Source: Misgurnus anguillicaudatus (Eukaryota; Chordata; Actinopteri; Cypriniformes; Cobitidae). From it: a stretch of DNA of 64,000 nt. Location of the stretch: contig NC_073351.2 of assembly GCF_027580225.2 (NCBI RefSeq), positions 10,086,501 to 10,150,500 of the forward strand, in the 5' to 3' direction. The notes beneath the pieces are model-generated. The model worked only from the letters and a program-made list of their open reading frames with translations. It was not told where the DNA came from and ran no database searches. Of the stretch, positions 31,282-43,387 are shown one piece after another. The first letter of the stretch is position 1; each line of letters opens with the position of its first letter. A program made the translations under genes and the position numbers.

Positions 31282-33555
31282 ATAAATAAGTCAGAAAATT
31301 TGACTGAAAACATTTCATTAATATGAGTAAGAAATGCTAATGCCCACGATTTTAATATTTATGAATAGGAATACATACAAATTGTTGATACGTAAATAAT
31401 TTACGTATCAGTACTGTCAACACATCGATATTATACATTTCAGTGTGTATTAAAACGCAAGTAAATGTACGTGTGGTATAACTGCACTTTACGTAAAAAA
31501 CGTGACTTTTTTACATAAAAAAAACTGTGACATACAGTATCCAATGTGCTTAAGTCATAACTCATCTAGAGGTTGACTAATAAACTAATTTACTTGATGG
31601 TAGAATTGCTTATTGTGATTATTGTTAATAATAATGTAAGTGATGAGAGTTGTTAAAAAAGCAATAAAAATACTATCAATATTTGTTGAACATGTAATAA
31701 ATAATTGACGACGGTCCATTGAATTATTCGAAAATAATGCACACCCAAGGTGGTAATGTGGCACAATGCGAAGTAAGGACTGGACTCAATTATTCCTTAT
31801 ACCACGATTACAACAGTCATTGCTCTGGTGGTTATTTTAAGACATTTGACAGGTAAGGTGTGCGTTTATCAAAATATAATGCCTACCCGTGAAACATCAG
31901 AGTAAAGCATTCAAAGCCCTGTGTTAAAGGAATGTTTAAATCATACCCACTTTATAAAGGCCATGAAACAGTGACTGTAACACACAAATCTTTTTACTGT
32001 TGGAAAGGTCTCTGCATTGTATATTTTCAAGACAAAAGAAGATAAGCTGCCATGCAAAACTGCAAGGATGGTTTGGGAAGACATCCAAACTGTACAGATA
32101 TTTATTCCAACAATAATTCCAACTTTAAATCTCAGAGACTGAGTTGGACAGCACAGATGATGGATTTTGCAACTTCGACAAATGCAAATGTTTTTCCTGG
32201 AACTCATCGATTCCAAACTTTCAAACGGCATTACCAGATTCTTCCTTTATCTGCGTCGGAGGTTTGCCAAGATTTCGTATTGTGCAAGTGTGTGTGTGTG
32301 TGGAACCGCCAGAGGAACTGTGTTAAGTTATAATATTATTCGGTTTCAAACCTTTCTTCTCTCACAAACCTGTCAATGCGATTAAAGTATGATGTTGGAC
32401 ACAATGCAATCGAGGCGTCCAAGTGAGATGTTTTGCACACAGCGAAAAGCCTTAAGGAGACATAAGAGAAAGTGCCTCTTCCTCTCAGGAAAAACACACA
32501 CCTGAGCACAATTATGTCTTTGAAGCCTCTTTGTGACCTTTCACCTCTCACCCTGGACCCTGTGTGTTACTTGGTGAAGCGGAGTGCAGTGATTACGCAC
32601 ACACACGCGCGTCTGTTTCTAATCACAGTTATACACAGATGTGTATGTAGATCCATACATATATTCACACACACTCGCACACATGCTATCAGCTAACAGG
32701 AACTAGAAGAGGCCAAACATGCCTTAACTCATCTCATCACTGAGTAGCTCAGTTTGTCCCTGTAGACTTGCCATAGCTGCCTTTCCAACGGCAGAATTCC
32801 ATAGTTTATATTCATGGCCAACACATAACCTTACAATGCTAAATCACATTCAGTGTCTTTGCTTTATGCTTCAGAGGAGAACAGAGGGGAGGAGACGGAT
32901 AGAGGAGGAAGAAGCTCTTATTTGTCCTTGAAACTTGAACGCCTCCTCTTTCACTGCATCACTCATTTTGTCTCCTCTTCTCTCGTCTTCATCTCACTGT
33001 GTCTCACTCCTCTCTCTTACTTCTCTTATCTCCACTTGTCTCTGTCCTTATATTTTTTTTCTTGTGTCATTTTGTCTCTCTCCCCTCTTTTCTCATTGAT
33101 CTGATCTCCTCTCCTGTGGTTTCTTCGCTCTTAACATTTAATGTCACCTTCGATTCAGACTTTCTTTGGTCTTTTTGTTTTCCTCTCTTTATTTTCGCTG
33201 GGGTTTTATCAGCAGACAGAGAGGTCAAACTCACGATAGCGCTGTCGAAGCGCTGGCGTTTGAAGACGTATGTGAGTGGATCTTTGCATGGTTCATTGTA
33301 CGAAGGAGTGTGCAAGCGAATGTGTTGTCTTCATCGCAGCAGATGTTGCTCTTCTGTCAGAATAATTGGTGGGAATTTTCATGAGCAGCACAGGGCCACA
33401 GCTGGGATACAGGTGGAGGAGAAAGAGAGATTGAAACACTGACCCCTAGAGACTGACTCAAAAAAAAACTGAAATGATAAGAGAGAGAAACGTTATTTAT
33501 AACTTAAGCTGAGTATATACAAAAACAAAATCATACAAAAACTGTTGTGCACGAA
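31282..33555. other. No gene recognised
   Basis: Contains an exact 25-nt palindrome (31386-31410). About 31700-31900 resembles a dispersed repeat (AATAATGCACACCC, AAAATATAATGCCTACCC). About 31940-32340 holds overlapping ORFs on both strands (96 codons minus, 93 codons plus) with no recognised domain. About 32930-33130 is CT-rich, which makes Ser/Leu-rich spurious ORFs. Confidence 0.35.
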
Positions 33556-33807
33556 AAAGTTTTGGTAACACTTTACTTGAAGGGGTGTTTATAAGACTAA
33601 CATGACACCTTTATAATCATGTGTCATGAACATGAAAGAGATTTTATGACAACTGTCATTAAGTGCCATTCGCTCAATTATGTCATTTTAAATGCAAAGA
33701 TGACATTGTTTGAAATGTCTTTGTTATGACAACTTGACATAAACTAATACATCATAACTTGTCATAAATCTGTCATAAACATATAGCAGAATAATTATCA
33801 AACTTAA

Positions 33808-34628
33808 AGGAATATGCCATTTTCTTAAAAGAAAAATCCAGATAATTTACTCACCAGCATGTCTTTCTTTGTTCAGTCGAATTATGTTTTTTGAGGAAAA
33901 CATTGCAGGATTTTTCTCTTTTTAATGGACTTTAATAGAGCCCAACATTTAATACTTAACTCAACACTTAACAGTTTTTTTCAACGGAGTTTCAAGGGAC
34001 TGTGGACGATCCCAGGCGAGGCGTGGGGGTCTTGTCTGGCGGAACGATTGTCATTTTTGACAAGAAAAGTGAGAGATATGCTCTTTTGGACCACAACTTT
34101 TCGTCTAGGTCCGGTCCAGGGCGACCTAAACGTAAATGCGTAGTGACGTAGGGAGGTCACATGTTAGATATATAAAACGCACATTTGCGGACCATTGTAA
34201 ACAATAAACTGACACAAAGACATTAATTAGTTAACATACAACAACGTAGGAACGGTTCTCTTTCAACACACTTGTAAACACTGGGGCGGAGTTTCGCGTT
34301 CGTCCTCTGTGACCTCATGACGTCATGACGTATTGCGTGGGGTCACGCTGGCGCATCACGACCGGATCTAGACAAGAAGTTGTGCTTTAAAAGTGTATAT
34401 TTGTTATTTTTATTGTCAAAAATGACAATCGTTTTGATTGATAAGACACTTATGCCTCGTTCGGGATCAATTATAGTCCTTTGAAACTCAGTTGAAAAAT
34501 ATCCTGCAATGTTTTCCTTAAAAAACATAATTTCTTCTGGACTGAACAAAGAAAGACATCAACATTTTGGATGACATGGTGGTGAGTAAATTATCTGGAT
34601 TTTTCTTTTAAGAAAATGGAATATTCCT
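33808..34628. mobile_element. TTAA-flanked element, 821 bp, long inverted repeats
   Basis: TTAA lies outside both ends (33804-33807 and 34629-34632). The ends AGGAATATGCCATTTTCTTA and AAGAAAATGGAATATTCCT are inverted. The repeats extend inward through AAAAATCCAGATAATTTACT/AGTAAATTATCTGGATTTTT to about 210 bp, including ATTGTCATTTTTGAC/GTCAAAAATGACAAT further in. The middle is non-coding. The 72-codon and 68-codon ORFs are shadows of the inverted arms. Confidence 0.87.
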
Positions 34629-35219
34629 TTAAGAAACTACCTAGCTTTATGAGTTAACATTACATTTAAATGTCATTAAGTGTTAATACTCTCTCAAATA
34701 ATTTTAAATACCTTAACAAAATGCAACAGACACGTCAAAAGATTATACTTAACCTTATGTGTGTGCACAATGCATAAAAAACTGACAACAGAACTTGTTC
34801 TTCCTCACACAGAGGGGTTTTTCTGACATAGAAGAAAAAATTAAGCAACAATTGAATCAATTTAATTTAATGTAATTTACGTCGCAGCAATATGGACCCA
34901 ATGCTGCATGGCTTAACCCATAATTGTACTGTTTTAATTTAATTCTAGGTGAATCTGTCTCCAAATGTAATAAAATATAATTGTATAAATTATATTATTA
35001 TTATTATTATTATTAATTTTATTTGTTAAACACAAGGAGGAAACTTATAAAACATTATGAACCGAATAATATTTATGATGTTGTTATAAAACTATTTGAC
35101 AGAGTATTAACACTTAATGATATTTTAATGACAAATTATATTGGTAAAACTGTAGTTGAGGTCAAGAAAAATATTAATGATGTTGTTGTAAAACTATCTG
35201 ACAGAGTTTTTACACTTAA

Positions 35220-35490
35220 AGGACAAGTTTGGTATTTTACACTTAAAGTCCTGTTTTCAGATTGTTTATGATGAAATAGAACGGTTTTGACTGAAATTTG
35301 GACATATGATGCTGGCCCGAGAATTTTCGGTTTCTTGTTTCACCTCCCACCTTTACAATGTGTCTATAGGTGCACAGGAACAATCCTTCCTAAAATGCAT
35401 TAAACTTTCGTTTACAAAGACGTGAAACTCACCGAGTGGTCAGGGGTGTTCACTGATATGCTCACACAAAAATCACTGCAAAAGATGCTT
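35220..35490 (+). mobile_element. TTAA-type element, left end only
   Basis: TTAA (35216-35219) is followed by AGGACAAGTTTGGTATTTTA, the start of a fish MITE I recognise. It continues AGTCCTGTTTTCAGATTGTT and GAACGGTTTTGACTGAAATT. The right end is not identifiable, so the copy is truncated or decayed; the stated end is approximate. Confidence 0.6.
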
Positions 35491-35851
35491 TCCGAACTTG
35501 AATGACATTTTAATGACAAATTCAATTTGTATCACTGGTAAAAAGTGGTCAGTCATGTTGTCTTGGTAATGTCAAGTTGTCATAACAAAGACATTTCAAA
35601 CAATGTCATCTTTGCATTAAAAATGACATAATTGAACGAATGACACTTAATGACAGTTGTCATAAAAGTGCATAAAATCTCCTTCATTTTCATTGCACGT
35701 GTTATGTCATGATTATAAATGTGTCATGACAGTCTTATGAACACAGCCTTCAAGTAAAGTGTAAAACATCATGTAAACCAAATTTTTTTTATCCCAACTG
35801 ACCTACAGTATAGGGTATACATTTTATCAGTATGTATGTTTCCTGGGAATA

Positions 35852-36069
35852 GGCTTTATGCCCAGCTGCACTACTTCCTGAACTTCAGGCAGCTCCTGGT
35901 TTCCTGTCTTCCATTATTGCACAAACTGATTAATCCAGGTGTGTCTGATTATTTTCGTTGTGACTACTGAGGTCAGGCACACCTGGATTAATCAGTTTGT
36001 CCAATAATGGCAGACAGGAAACCAGGAGCTGGCTGAAGTTCAGGAAGTAGTGCAGCTGGGCATAAAGCC
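35852..36069. mobile_element. Foldback element, about 95-bp arms
   Basis: The arms 35852-35950 and about 35975-36069 are inverted: GGCTTTATGCCCAGCTGCAC pairs with GTGCAGCTGGGCATAAAGCC, and GATTAATCCAGGTGTG pairs with CACACCTGGATTAATC. The loop is about 25-30 bp. AAT flanks both sides (35848-35850 and 36070-36072), a possible 3-bp duplication. Confidence 0.8.
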
Positions 36070-36072
36070 AAT

Positions 36073-36540
36073 TGATCACTACCAATCCAATGCTCAACAA
36101 ATTGAACTACAGGAACAACTGTATTATTTATTATAATGTATATATCAATGTCATTTTAAATCTAGTGATGGATATACAGTATTTACAGTAGTATAGCATT
36201 ACTGACATTGTGAATTTGATTAGTTGACACTAATCTTCCAAGGTGTTGTTTCATTTTTTGTAACCATACATCTATGTATATCCATATTGATGCATTACAC
36301 ATCACCACAAAGTTTGAACGTATCACATAGAAACAACGGAACCTACCATAGTAAACGAAAAAGAAAAATACTAGTATTTTTCTCTAAAATGACTTTAATT
36401 TCTATGCTTTATGGAAAGTACAGCATGTTCAACAGCTGTGTGGAACCTGAATGGAGCAACTGTTCAGCCAAAAATACTGTAATGATGCATAATAATGTAT
36501 GTGACATGTATGGCTAAGAGCCGAGTCAGTCTCAGGTAAT
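36073..36540. other. No gene recognised
   Basis: A 97-codon ORF (36224-36517, plus) has no recognisable domain or context. Confidence 0.4.
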
Positions 36541-36551
36541 CACACACACCT

Positions 36552-36689
<138 letters not shown>

Positions 36690-37154
36690 CCTTGTTACAT
36701 AGACTGCTTAGGGTGTAGTAAAATAAAACCTCATAAACAAAAGCATCATGCTTTGTACATGTAACATGTGACTTTCTTTCTTTTTCACACCATTCCAGCA
36801 TCTCCAGACGTCATGTGACCCATTCTGTTTATATCGGCAATTTCACAGGCAGGGACAACCGGGAGCAAATTAATGCGTGCGTTTCTCAGAACAATGCGTA
36901 CAAACTGCACAACATCGTGGATGTCCTGCAAAAGCATGTAACTTGTTCAGAATCTTAAGTTCATCTCTCAAAAGTATGTTTTTCATGTCAGTGAACATGT
37001 TAATCCCATCAAAGTCTGTGTGTCAGTGCTCATGACAGTCAAAATGTTTAGCCATGTTGTCAATATGTCAAGAATTTTTAGGTAAACTGTGGGCCAATTA
37101 ACATTTTTACCTTTCTTTTCTTTAAACAATTACTGTACACACTTTTGATTTTGA

Positions 37155-37175
37155 AATATATATATATATATATAT
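37155..37175. repeat. (AT)n microsatellite
   Basis: About ten AT units adjoin the palindromic repeat that follows. Confidence 0.9.
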
Positions 37176-37189
37176 TTAAGCAACATCAC

Positions 37190-37310
37190 TCGAGTAGGAG
37201 TGTGATATAGCTCTATATCATCACGGCTGTGATTAGGCCAGAGGCACGAGGCCGAGTGCCGGAGGCAATCACAGCCGTTATGATATAGAGCTATATCCCA
37301 CGACTCCGAG
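37190..37310. mobile_element. Palindromic repeat end, perhaps part of a larger element to about 38.5 kb
   Basis: The arms 37190-37235 and 37265-37310 are inverted: GATATAGCTCTATATCAT pairs with ATGATATAGAGCTATATC, and CGGCTGTGATT with AATCACAGCCG. I associate this with a zebrafish repeat that also contains the sequence near 38400-38490 (GCGGTTACAGTGCCGTTATC, GCCAATCACATTCGAGAAC). One element spanning 37.2-38.5 kb is therefore possible but unproven. The 107-codon ORF at 37405-37728 has no domain I recognise. Confidence 0.6.
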
Positions 37311-38501
37311 AGCGATATTGCTTTTATACAAACAGTTTGACGGCACACGTTTGAAAAACGAAAACTAGAAAACAACAACGGAGTTATTTTAAAAGCCTCT
37401 TTGTTTGAGAACTACTTCTTCCGCCACGGATTTGAGGGCGGCCAGAATGACAGGTAAAACTTTCGGCTGTTTTGAAGCTCATAACAACTCAATGGACGGA
37501 AAAGCCGTTTCTTTATATTACCGTTTCTTGGTCACAAAGTGTAGTTTTAAGATTAGTTCAGTCGAGAATATATATGTATTTTATTTAAATCTGCAGTCGA
37601 TTAGTAAAGATAGCGCCTGTTTGAACGTTTACTTAGTGAGATTCGGTACGAATGAGAACCAAAGCATGAGCGGACGTCAGTGTTCACTCGCCCCGCTGAC
37701 CACCGCCCTCTCTGGGCTACATCTCTGACAGGGATTCCCTGGCTCTGATATTCGCCTTGTTTGTTTTTGATGGTCAAAATGAGATCAAATCAGCAGTATT
37801 TGGTGTCATGATCAAACTATTACTTGTTTTTTTATTCATATTTAGTGTCTTTTGTGTTCTTATTGTTTTGGCGCGAGGTAAAAGTGAATAAAACTATACT
37901 TGTATAACGTTACTATTGCTTTCTCATTTATTCTTAACGTGATACGAGCACTCGATTATTATTATTAAACTTTGTTCTTGTCAGTACTATATAAAACGGT
38001 TTTTTATACGTGTCAGAGAGATGTTTTTGCATGCTGCTTATAAATATACCAGTGGCGATATCTCATAACATGTTTTAATAGTCACGTCACGATAAAGTAC
38101 CTGCAGTTCCACAGTGTTTTTCGCGTTCTGATAAGAGATATAGCTCCAGAAAAAAACAAGTGTTTATATTCCTCTTTCCAAGTGTTAATCGTCCACACGA
38201 TGTGACAAGACATTACTCCCATTAACTTTAACGTAACATCCAAGAGCGCTGATCTTTGACGGAATAACAACTTCCGATTGGGGATTCACAGACTGATTTA
38301 TGAGCTAGTAAACTAATGAGACACACGGAGAGTGTTTAAAACAGGGCGTCTGTGGTTTTCCATTCAGAGATGAGCCTGTTTAGGACCTCCATTCACTAGG
38401 TGGCGGAATAAAACGAAAGGTGAAGCGGTTACAGTGCCGTTATCAGCACAATATCGCATAGCTCTTAGCCAATCACATTCGAGAACAAGAAAGAACTGTT
38501 G

Positions 38502-38571
<70 letters not shown>
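38502..38571. repeat. (AT)n microsatellite, about 70 bp
   Basis: An almost pure TA/AT run with one C interruption at about 38514. Ile-Tyr repeat ORFs on both strands are artefacts. Confidence 0.97.
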
Positions 38572-38573
<2 letters not shown>

Positions 38574-39700
38574 TTTTCCATGTTTTATCATTCATCTAAA
38601 CAACAATTTCATTCATTCAAAGGAACAGATTTTATTAAGTAATGCTCTGAAACACACAATAGTTCTGCTATGAGTTTGTTTTGAACTATTTACAAAAGAA
38701 ATCAAAATGTAGGAGTTACATCCAAGCACATTAATGACATCAACAAATGAATCAGACAATGCTTCTGCAGTTTAGTCTTAAATAGAAAAACAAGAATCCT
38801 CTTAGTCTGAGACCAAGTGGTTAAGACTAAGACCTTTAAAAAATGGTCTCGAGATCGGTTGTAAGACCAAATCCAGGCTTGAGTCAGAATTCTTGTCACT
38901 TGTCACAAGTGTGTAATATCTCAGAAAGAAGTTAAGAGGGGAAATGAATGACATCTAGAGTCACTGTTTACATGAAGTATAACTATAACTAGGTTGATAT
39001 GCTATATAATAATTTTCATTATACATTATCCTTATGAACATAACATTTCAAAAAAATGTATTATTGCAAGGGCCGATCATTTGGATATTTTTATTGCTGT
39101 ACATTTGGGATTAAATGGGTTAAGATTTCATAACTTTTATAATGTCTACTGTACTCACACAGTGATATAACGTTAGCTAAGCTGCATGGCTACCTACAAA
39201 CAAGGACAGCTAGGGTCAATTGAATATTCTGAATATTCATCGCAAAATTAGATTGCATCCATTTGTACCCCTCCGAGCATTGTAAGAGTCTCCGGAGAAG
39301 AACGAGGGAAAGTTGATAGTTGTAGATATCAGGACACTGCAGGTTAGAAAATCTATCCATTCCATTATTGATACACGTTAAAAGCACTCCGAGGGCATTA
39401 TGATAATCTGTTTAATCTATTAAGTTTTGCTATGTACATGTCTATGCATTTTGAATCAAATTACGCAGTTAACTCTGTTTCCTTGAAACTTATGCAGGCG
39501 CCATTTATTTACAGTTTTTCTCAGTCGCTTTGAAGGATTTCTCAGATCAGAAATTAATTTTTCAAAACACTTTGTTCAACCTCCACATCATCAGGTCAGT
39601 TCTGCACAACATTAAAGCAAATTCTCATTGTTTTGGACAAACTGCAAATGCTTTGATACAATCATGCTGATGATTATGTACAATTTATTTTTTTATTTTT
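38572..39700. repeat. No gene; includes dispersed repeat fragments
   Basis: About 38795-38895 is a diverged GAGACCAAG/TTAAGACTAAG relative of the TTGGTCTCG repeat. About 39505-39680 (ACAGTTTTTCTCAGTCGCTT) resembles a dispersed cyprinid repeat that may resume after the LINE at about 40250. Confidence 0.4.
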
Positions 39701-40243
39701 TTATTTCAAACCTCCATTCAAAATTTTCTCACAATTTACATATATTTTATTAATATACATTAGAAATAGAGTAGGTCCCAGTATTGAACCCTGCGGTACT
39801 CCACACGTTATATCCAAGAACCCTGATTTAAATTGATCAATCTCAACAATCTGTCTCCTTTCGTCTAGATAGCTCTCCAACCATTTTTTTGCTATTCCCC
39901 TTATGCCATAGTCATCCATATTTTTTATTAAAATCTGATGATCAATGGTATCAAAGACCTTTTGGAGATCTATAAAGATTCCTAAAACAAATTTCTTTCT
40001 TTCAATACCATCTGTAATTTCTTCCAGTAAATCAATTAATGCATGTGAAGTACATCTATTCTCCCTAAACCCATATTGACAATCAGATAATAATTGGTGT
40101 TTATCAATAAAGCTCCGGAGTCTATTGTCATATAATTTTTCAAAAATTTTGGAAAACTGTGGCAGGAGGGAAACAGGCCGATAGTTATTAAAATAATGTT
40201 TATCCCCTAACTTTACAATTGTCTGTTGTTTGATACATTTTTA
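39701..40243 (-). pseudogene. LINE reverse-transcriptase fragment, one open frame
   Basis: On the minus strand, about 180 codons stay open from about 40243 to a stop at 39701. The order of motifs is the reverse-transcriptase fingers and palm: NNYRPVSLLPQFSKIFEK, then DCQYGFRENRCTSHALIDLL, motif A GIFIDLQKVFDTIDH with its catalytic Asp, WLESYLDERRQIVEI, and motif B TCGVPQGSILGPTLF. The frame ends before motif C (the YxDD catalytic pair), and no endonuclease domain lies upstream. It is a truncated non-LTR element of the jockey/CR1/L2-like group. The 5' cut is typical of incomplete reverse transcription, but the 3' part is missing too. It is flanked by pieces of another repeat, suggesting insertion into it. 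Confidence 0.88.
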
Positions 40244-42325
40244 ATTGCTTATGTAATTTTGACCAAATACATTATGCAGGTTTCTGTTGAATAGTCTTAC
40301 ACATCGAAACATTTAGAAATGAGTTCATTGTGTCATGCAAAAGGCATTGTTGACCTTTGTGTTATAATCTGTTACTGTAAGCAGTTTTTTAGTATTGAAA
40401 TATTATTTGTATTGTATTTACTTATGCACTCATAGAAACCAAAGGAACATTTCTACATAATAAATAAACCTCTGTGGTGCCTTTCTATTATTGTTTGACT
40501 ATTATGTTTTAGGGATAGAGTTATGTGAAATAAATTTGAAGAGTGCTGGCCTTGACTTGGTCTCAGTTTACATGGTCTTGACTACAACAATACTTGGCAA
40601 CATGGCGTTTTCTTTGTACAACTCTTTTTCTGTAGTACAAAGAAAGAAAGAAAGAGCAAAGAAAGAGCCATATACCTCACTTCTTGACAGGAGCTCTAAT
40701 CAAAACCAAGCCTGTCTCCCTCCATGAGCAAACATGACAGACGCTATAGGCTGAGAAGTTTTTTTTACTGTTGCCAGGATGTAAATTGAGTGCAGGTGCT
40801 ATCACTCTTTAATATCACTATCAAATGCATAATTCAGGAAGGGGTTGCATGGACTATAAGATGACCTTGCTTGCTAGTCTGTGGTGAGCTTAGCTTGAAT
40901 AGTTTGTCAATCTATTAATTTGCACTTTACTTCAGTACTGTGTACATTGTTACAAATCACTCACTAATGAGTCAATTCCTTTTTAGCAAGAATGCTGCCT
41001 TAAGGTGAACAAATGTGTGCAGTAGACAGCAAGTCAACTCATAGGTTTAAACCAGAGTTTATAGTTCCCGACACATGCACATAAAAACACATTGTTTCCA
41101 GATCCAGGGTAAATGAATCAAGGTGAACAAAAGCTCATGGTAGTGTAGTTTGTCTGGTGCGTGTGGCAGGGGGTGGAGGTAAGCTGGAACAGATGCAGGG
41201 GTCTACGGCCGGATCAGAGGGGTCTGTCAACCTAGGGGTCTTCTCGGTGGATCTAACCTCCTCAGTGGGTCAATTTCCTGTCTTTACATTCCCGACACAG
41301 ACATTCCCACCTCACCGCTCACATCCGCTGTATTCCAGAATGCATGAGCAATCACACACACCTCCGTTAGCACACATCAACCACAGCAAACTGATTGTGG
41401 TTTGGACTGGTTGTGATTTTGTGCTTGTGATCCTAGATTTAACTTTCGCTTAAGCCTGAAACACAGCACACAAAATGAATGCCGGTGCCCAACGACAGAC
41501 CCCATGACCGTGTGAGATGATTGAAGGAAATAACAAGGAAAAAAGGAGAGGTAAAGACATGCATAGCTAAAGAGACAGACTGGGTTTGAAATGCATCTGG
41601 TTTTGTAGTTTAAAACCTTCGAAAAATTAACCGTTTTATTCAAAATGACATACTGAACTGAAGTTCACTCGCAGAAGAAAAAATGAGCAAAACAGATTTG
41701 GAAAATAGGTGCAACCCAGAAGGCCAAAACTGAGGATGTCTTTCCACTGAACATAGTGAATGATGAAGTTAAGTGAGAGATGGCATATTATCCAAGCAAT
41801 ACATGTTGGCATGTGTATGTTTGTCTTAGTGGTTTGTAGTGTGGTATGTCTGTCATCTATTTACCCTTTCTATGATGATGTCTAGTTTAGTGTGGTATAA
41901 CCCAAACCCATTCCTTAAATGTTTTGGATGTAAGCCAAGATTCTTACTAGAGTTATCATGTTCATCATACCAACACTCTTTTGCATGGCTGCGCATACGA
42001 GACCCGGGTACGGTAACTGGCACGATTGGCATGCGGTTCACGTCTGTGTTTGATAGCACTGAGATGGATTTTTAGGCGGAGAGCTGGATCTCTTCAGCAC
42101 ATGGTAACGCCTGCTGTCAGGTAAGGAGTTATGCTCTGCTTGGTCAAATCTGCAGGTCTCTTACGGTAAGAGCAGGTTGATTCTCTTCCTCCTGAGAGCT
42201 GGAAGTTGGCTCAGCTTACATTGGAGGAATTTTCCACATCTCCAAAATAAACACACACACTGAACCAGCTTTGTCGGACACAGCCACCTTAGCTCCAGTC
42301 TCCAGCATTTCTCTTTAGCCCCTCA
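40244..42325. other. No gene recognised
   Basis: About 40545-40590 holds a TTGGTCTCAG/GGTCTTGACTACAAC repeat fragment. ORFs at 41157-41453 (98 codons, plus) and 41377-41643 (88 codons, minus) overlap and carry no domain. About 41890-42330 has even composition and may be unique. Confidence 0.35.
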
Positions 42326-42760
42326 TGTAGAACCTACTGTACCAGCATGCTGGTTCATTTTATATGCATGAAATGCAATGCAATGCAATAAATAAGCTGT
42401 CATAACATTGTTTATGTATCATGTTTATTAAGCTAAAAATGAAAATAAGAAATAAAAAGTCAGTTGGAATGATGCATGTCTTTGGGATGAGTTATGCCCT
42501 GTTCCCTTTAAAGTTGACATTTTGTGCCCTTCAGAGTATGACACATATGAGATGTATGACGCAAGCATCATAGCTCCTATCTGCATTTCTCTTTTTCCCC
42601 TTATGTTGGTCCGTACCAGCATGCTGGCATGTTTAATCTACAGCACATTTCCATCGCTGAATGCCGAATCCCAGATCTGTCTGCATGTTTAGTTTTATAT
42701 CTATGAAATACAAAACCAATAAATGAGCTCTAATAAGATTATGCTCATGACACCCAGAGA
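42326..42760. repeat. Diverged direct duplication around a CCAGCATGCTGG palindrome
   Basis: GTACCAGCATGCTGG occurs at about 42339-42353 and again at about 42613-42627, preceded in each by CCCCT(C/T)ATGT. After it, both copies continue with TTTTATAT..ATGAAAT and CAATAAAT(A/G)AGCT. The second copy carries about 60 bp extra between palindrome and tail. The offset is about 274-340 bp. Confidence 0.6.
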
Positions 42761-42787
42761 AAGAGAGAATAAGGGTATCTAAAGAGA

Positions 42788-43020
42788 TAAGACAGAAAGA
42801 CAGATTACATAGATAGAGGGGTAGATGGATGGATGGATGGACAGACAGACAGGCAGACAGATTGGTAAACCAGGCAGACAGATAGGCAAACAAGCAAATA
42901 GGTAGACTAGGCAGACAAACAGATAGACAGATATGCAGAAAGACAAACTACATGTATGTATGTATGTAAGGATAGATGGATGGATGGATGGATGGATGGA
43001 TGGATGATGGATAGACAGCA
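42788..43020. repeat. Tetranucleotide array (GATG/GACA), first block
   Basis: Imperfect (GATG)n, (GACA)n and GTATGTAT units are mixed with GCAGACAGATTGGTAAACCA-like spacers. Translations on the minus strand give Ser-Ile-His-Pro repeats that are not real proteins. Confidence 0.9.
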
Positions 43021-43387
43021 ACGTATGGTGATGTCTGTTATCGCTTGTTGGTCACCACAATTGCATAGAAGCAATAGATAAGCTAGTAGGCTTTAGTAGC
43101 TTCTGTAGCACAAACACAATCACGTAGTCCGCCGTTATTGTTGTTGCTGTTACGTGTGACGCTTCCGACATGTGATGTGATGACGTTTTCGCTTCACAAA
43201 ATATACGGATTGGCTGTACAGATGAAACCGCAAGGGTGTCGGTTTCAGATTTATCCACTTTAGGACCCGGTTTCAAAAAATAGCGGATTCAGTCTCCCAA
43301 AACGCCGGATCCGTGTGGATGAAACGCCAATACGATACAAATTTATACGTATACAGTGATACGCGTCTCCGTGTGGACAGCCCCTAA
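43021..43387. repeat. Non-repetitive insert inside the tetranucleotide array
   Basis: About 367 bp of complex sequence separates two blocks of the array. Its right part has CCGGATCCGTGTGGATGAAA and CGTCTCCGTGTGGACAGCCC, which resemble a dispersed cyprinid DNA element. It is likely an insertion, but no duplication could be confirmed because the flanks are themselves repetitive. Confidence 0.5.

Larger units (their letters stand above)
33560..35766. mobile_element. 2.2-kb element with about 200-bp inverted repeats and nested insertions
   Basis: The left arm starts GTTTTGGTAACACTTTACTT, and the right arm ends AAGTAAAGTGTAAAAC. Arms of about 200 bp remain alignable: AAATGACATAATTGA-like and GATGACATTGTTTGAAATGT pair with ACATTTCAAACAATGTCATC. 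The interior is dominated by two later TTAA insertions (33808-34628 and from 35220). Within the original interior, about 35066-35117 and 35169-35219 are a two-copy direct repeat (GATGTTGTTATAAAACTAT/GATGTTGTTGTAAAACTAT). No transposase is visible. Confidence 0.72.

Noticed and set aside
32999..33442. 147-codon ORF on the plus strand
   Set aside because: The first half comes from a CT-rich tract and yields Ser/Leu/Phe runs. Two other frames are open over the same DNA, and no motif is present.
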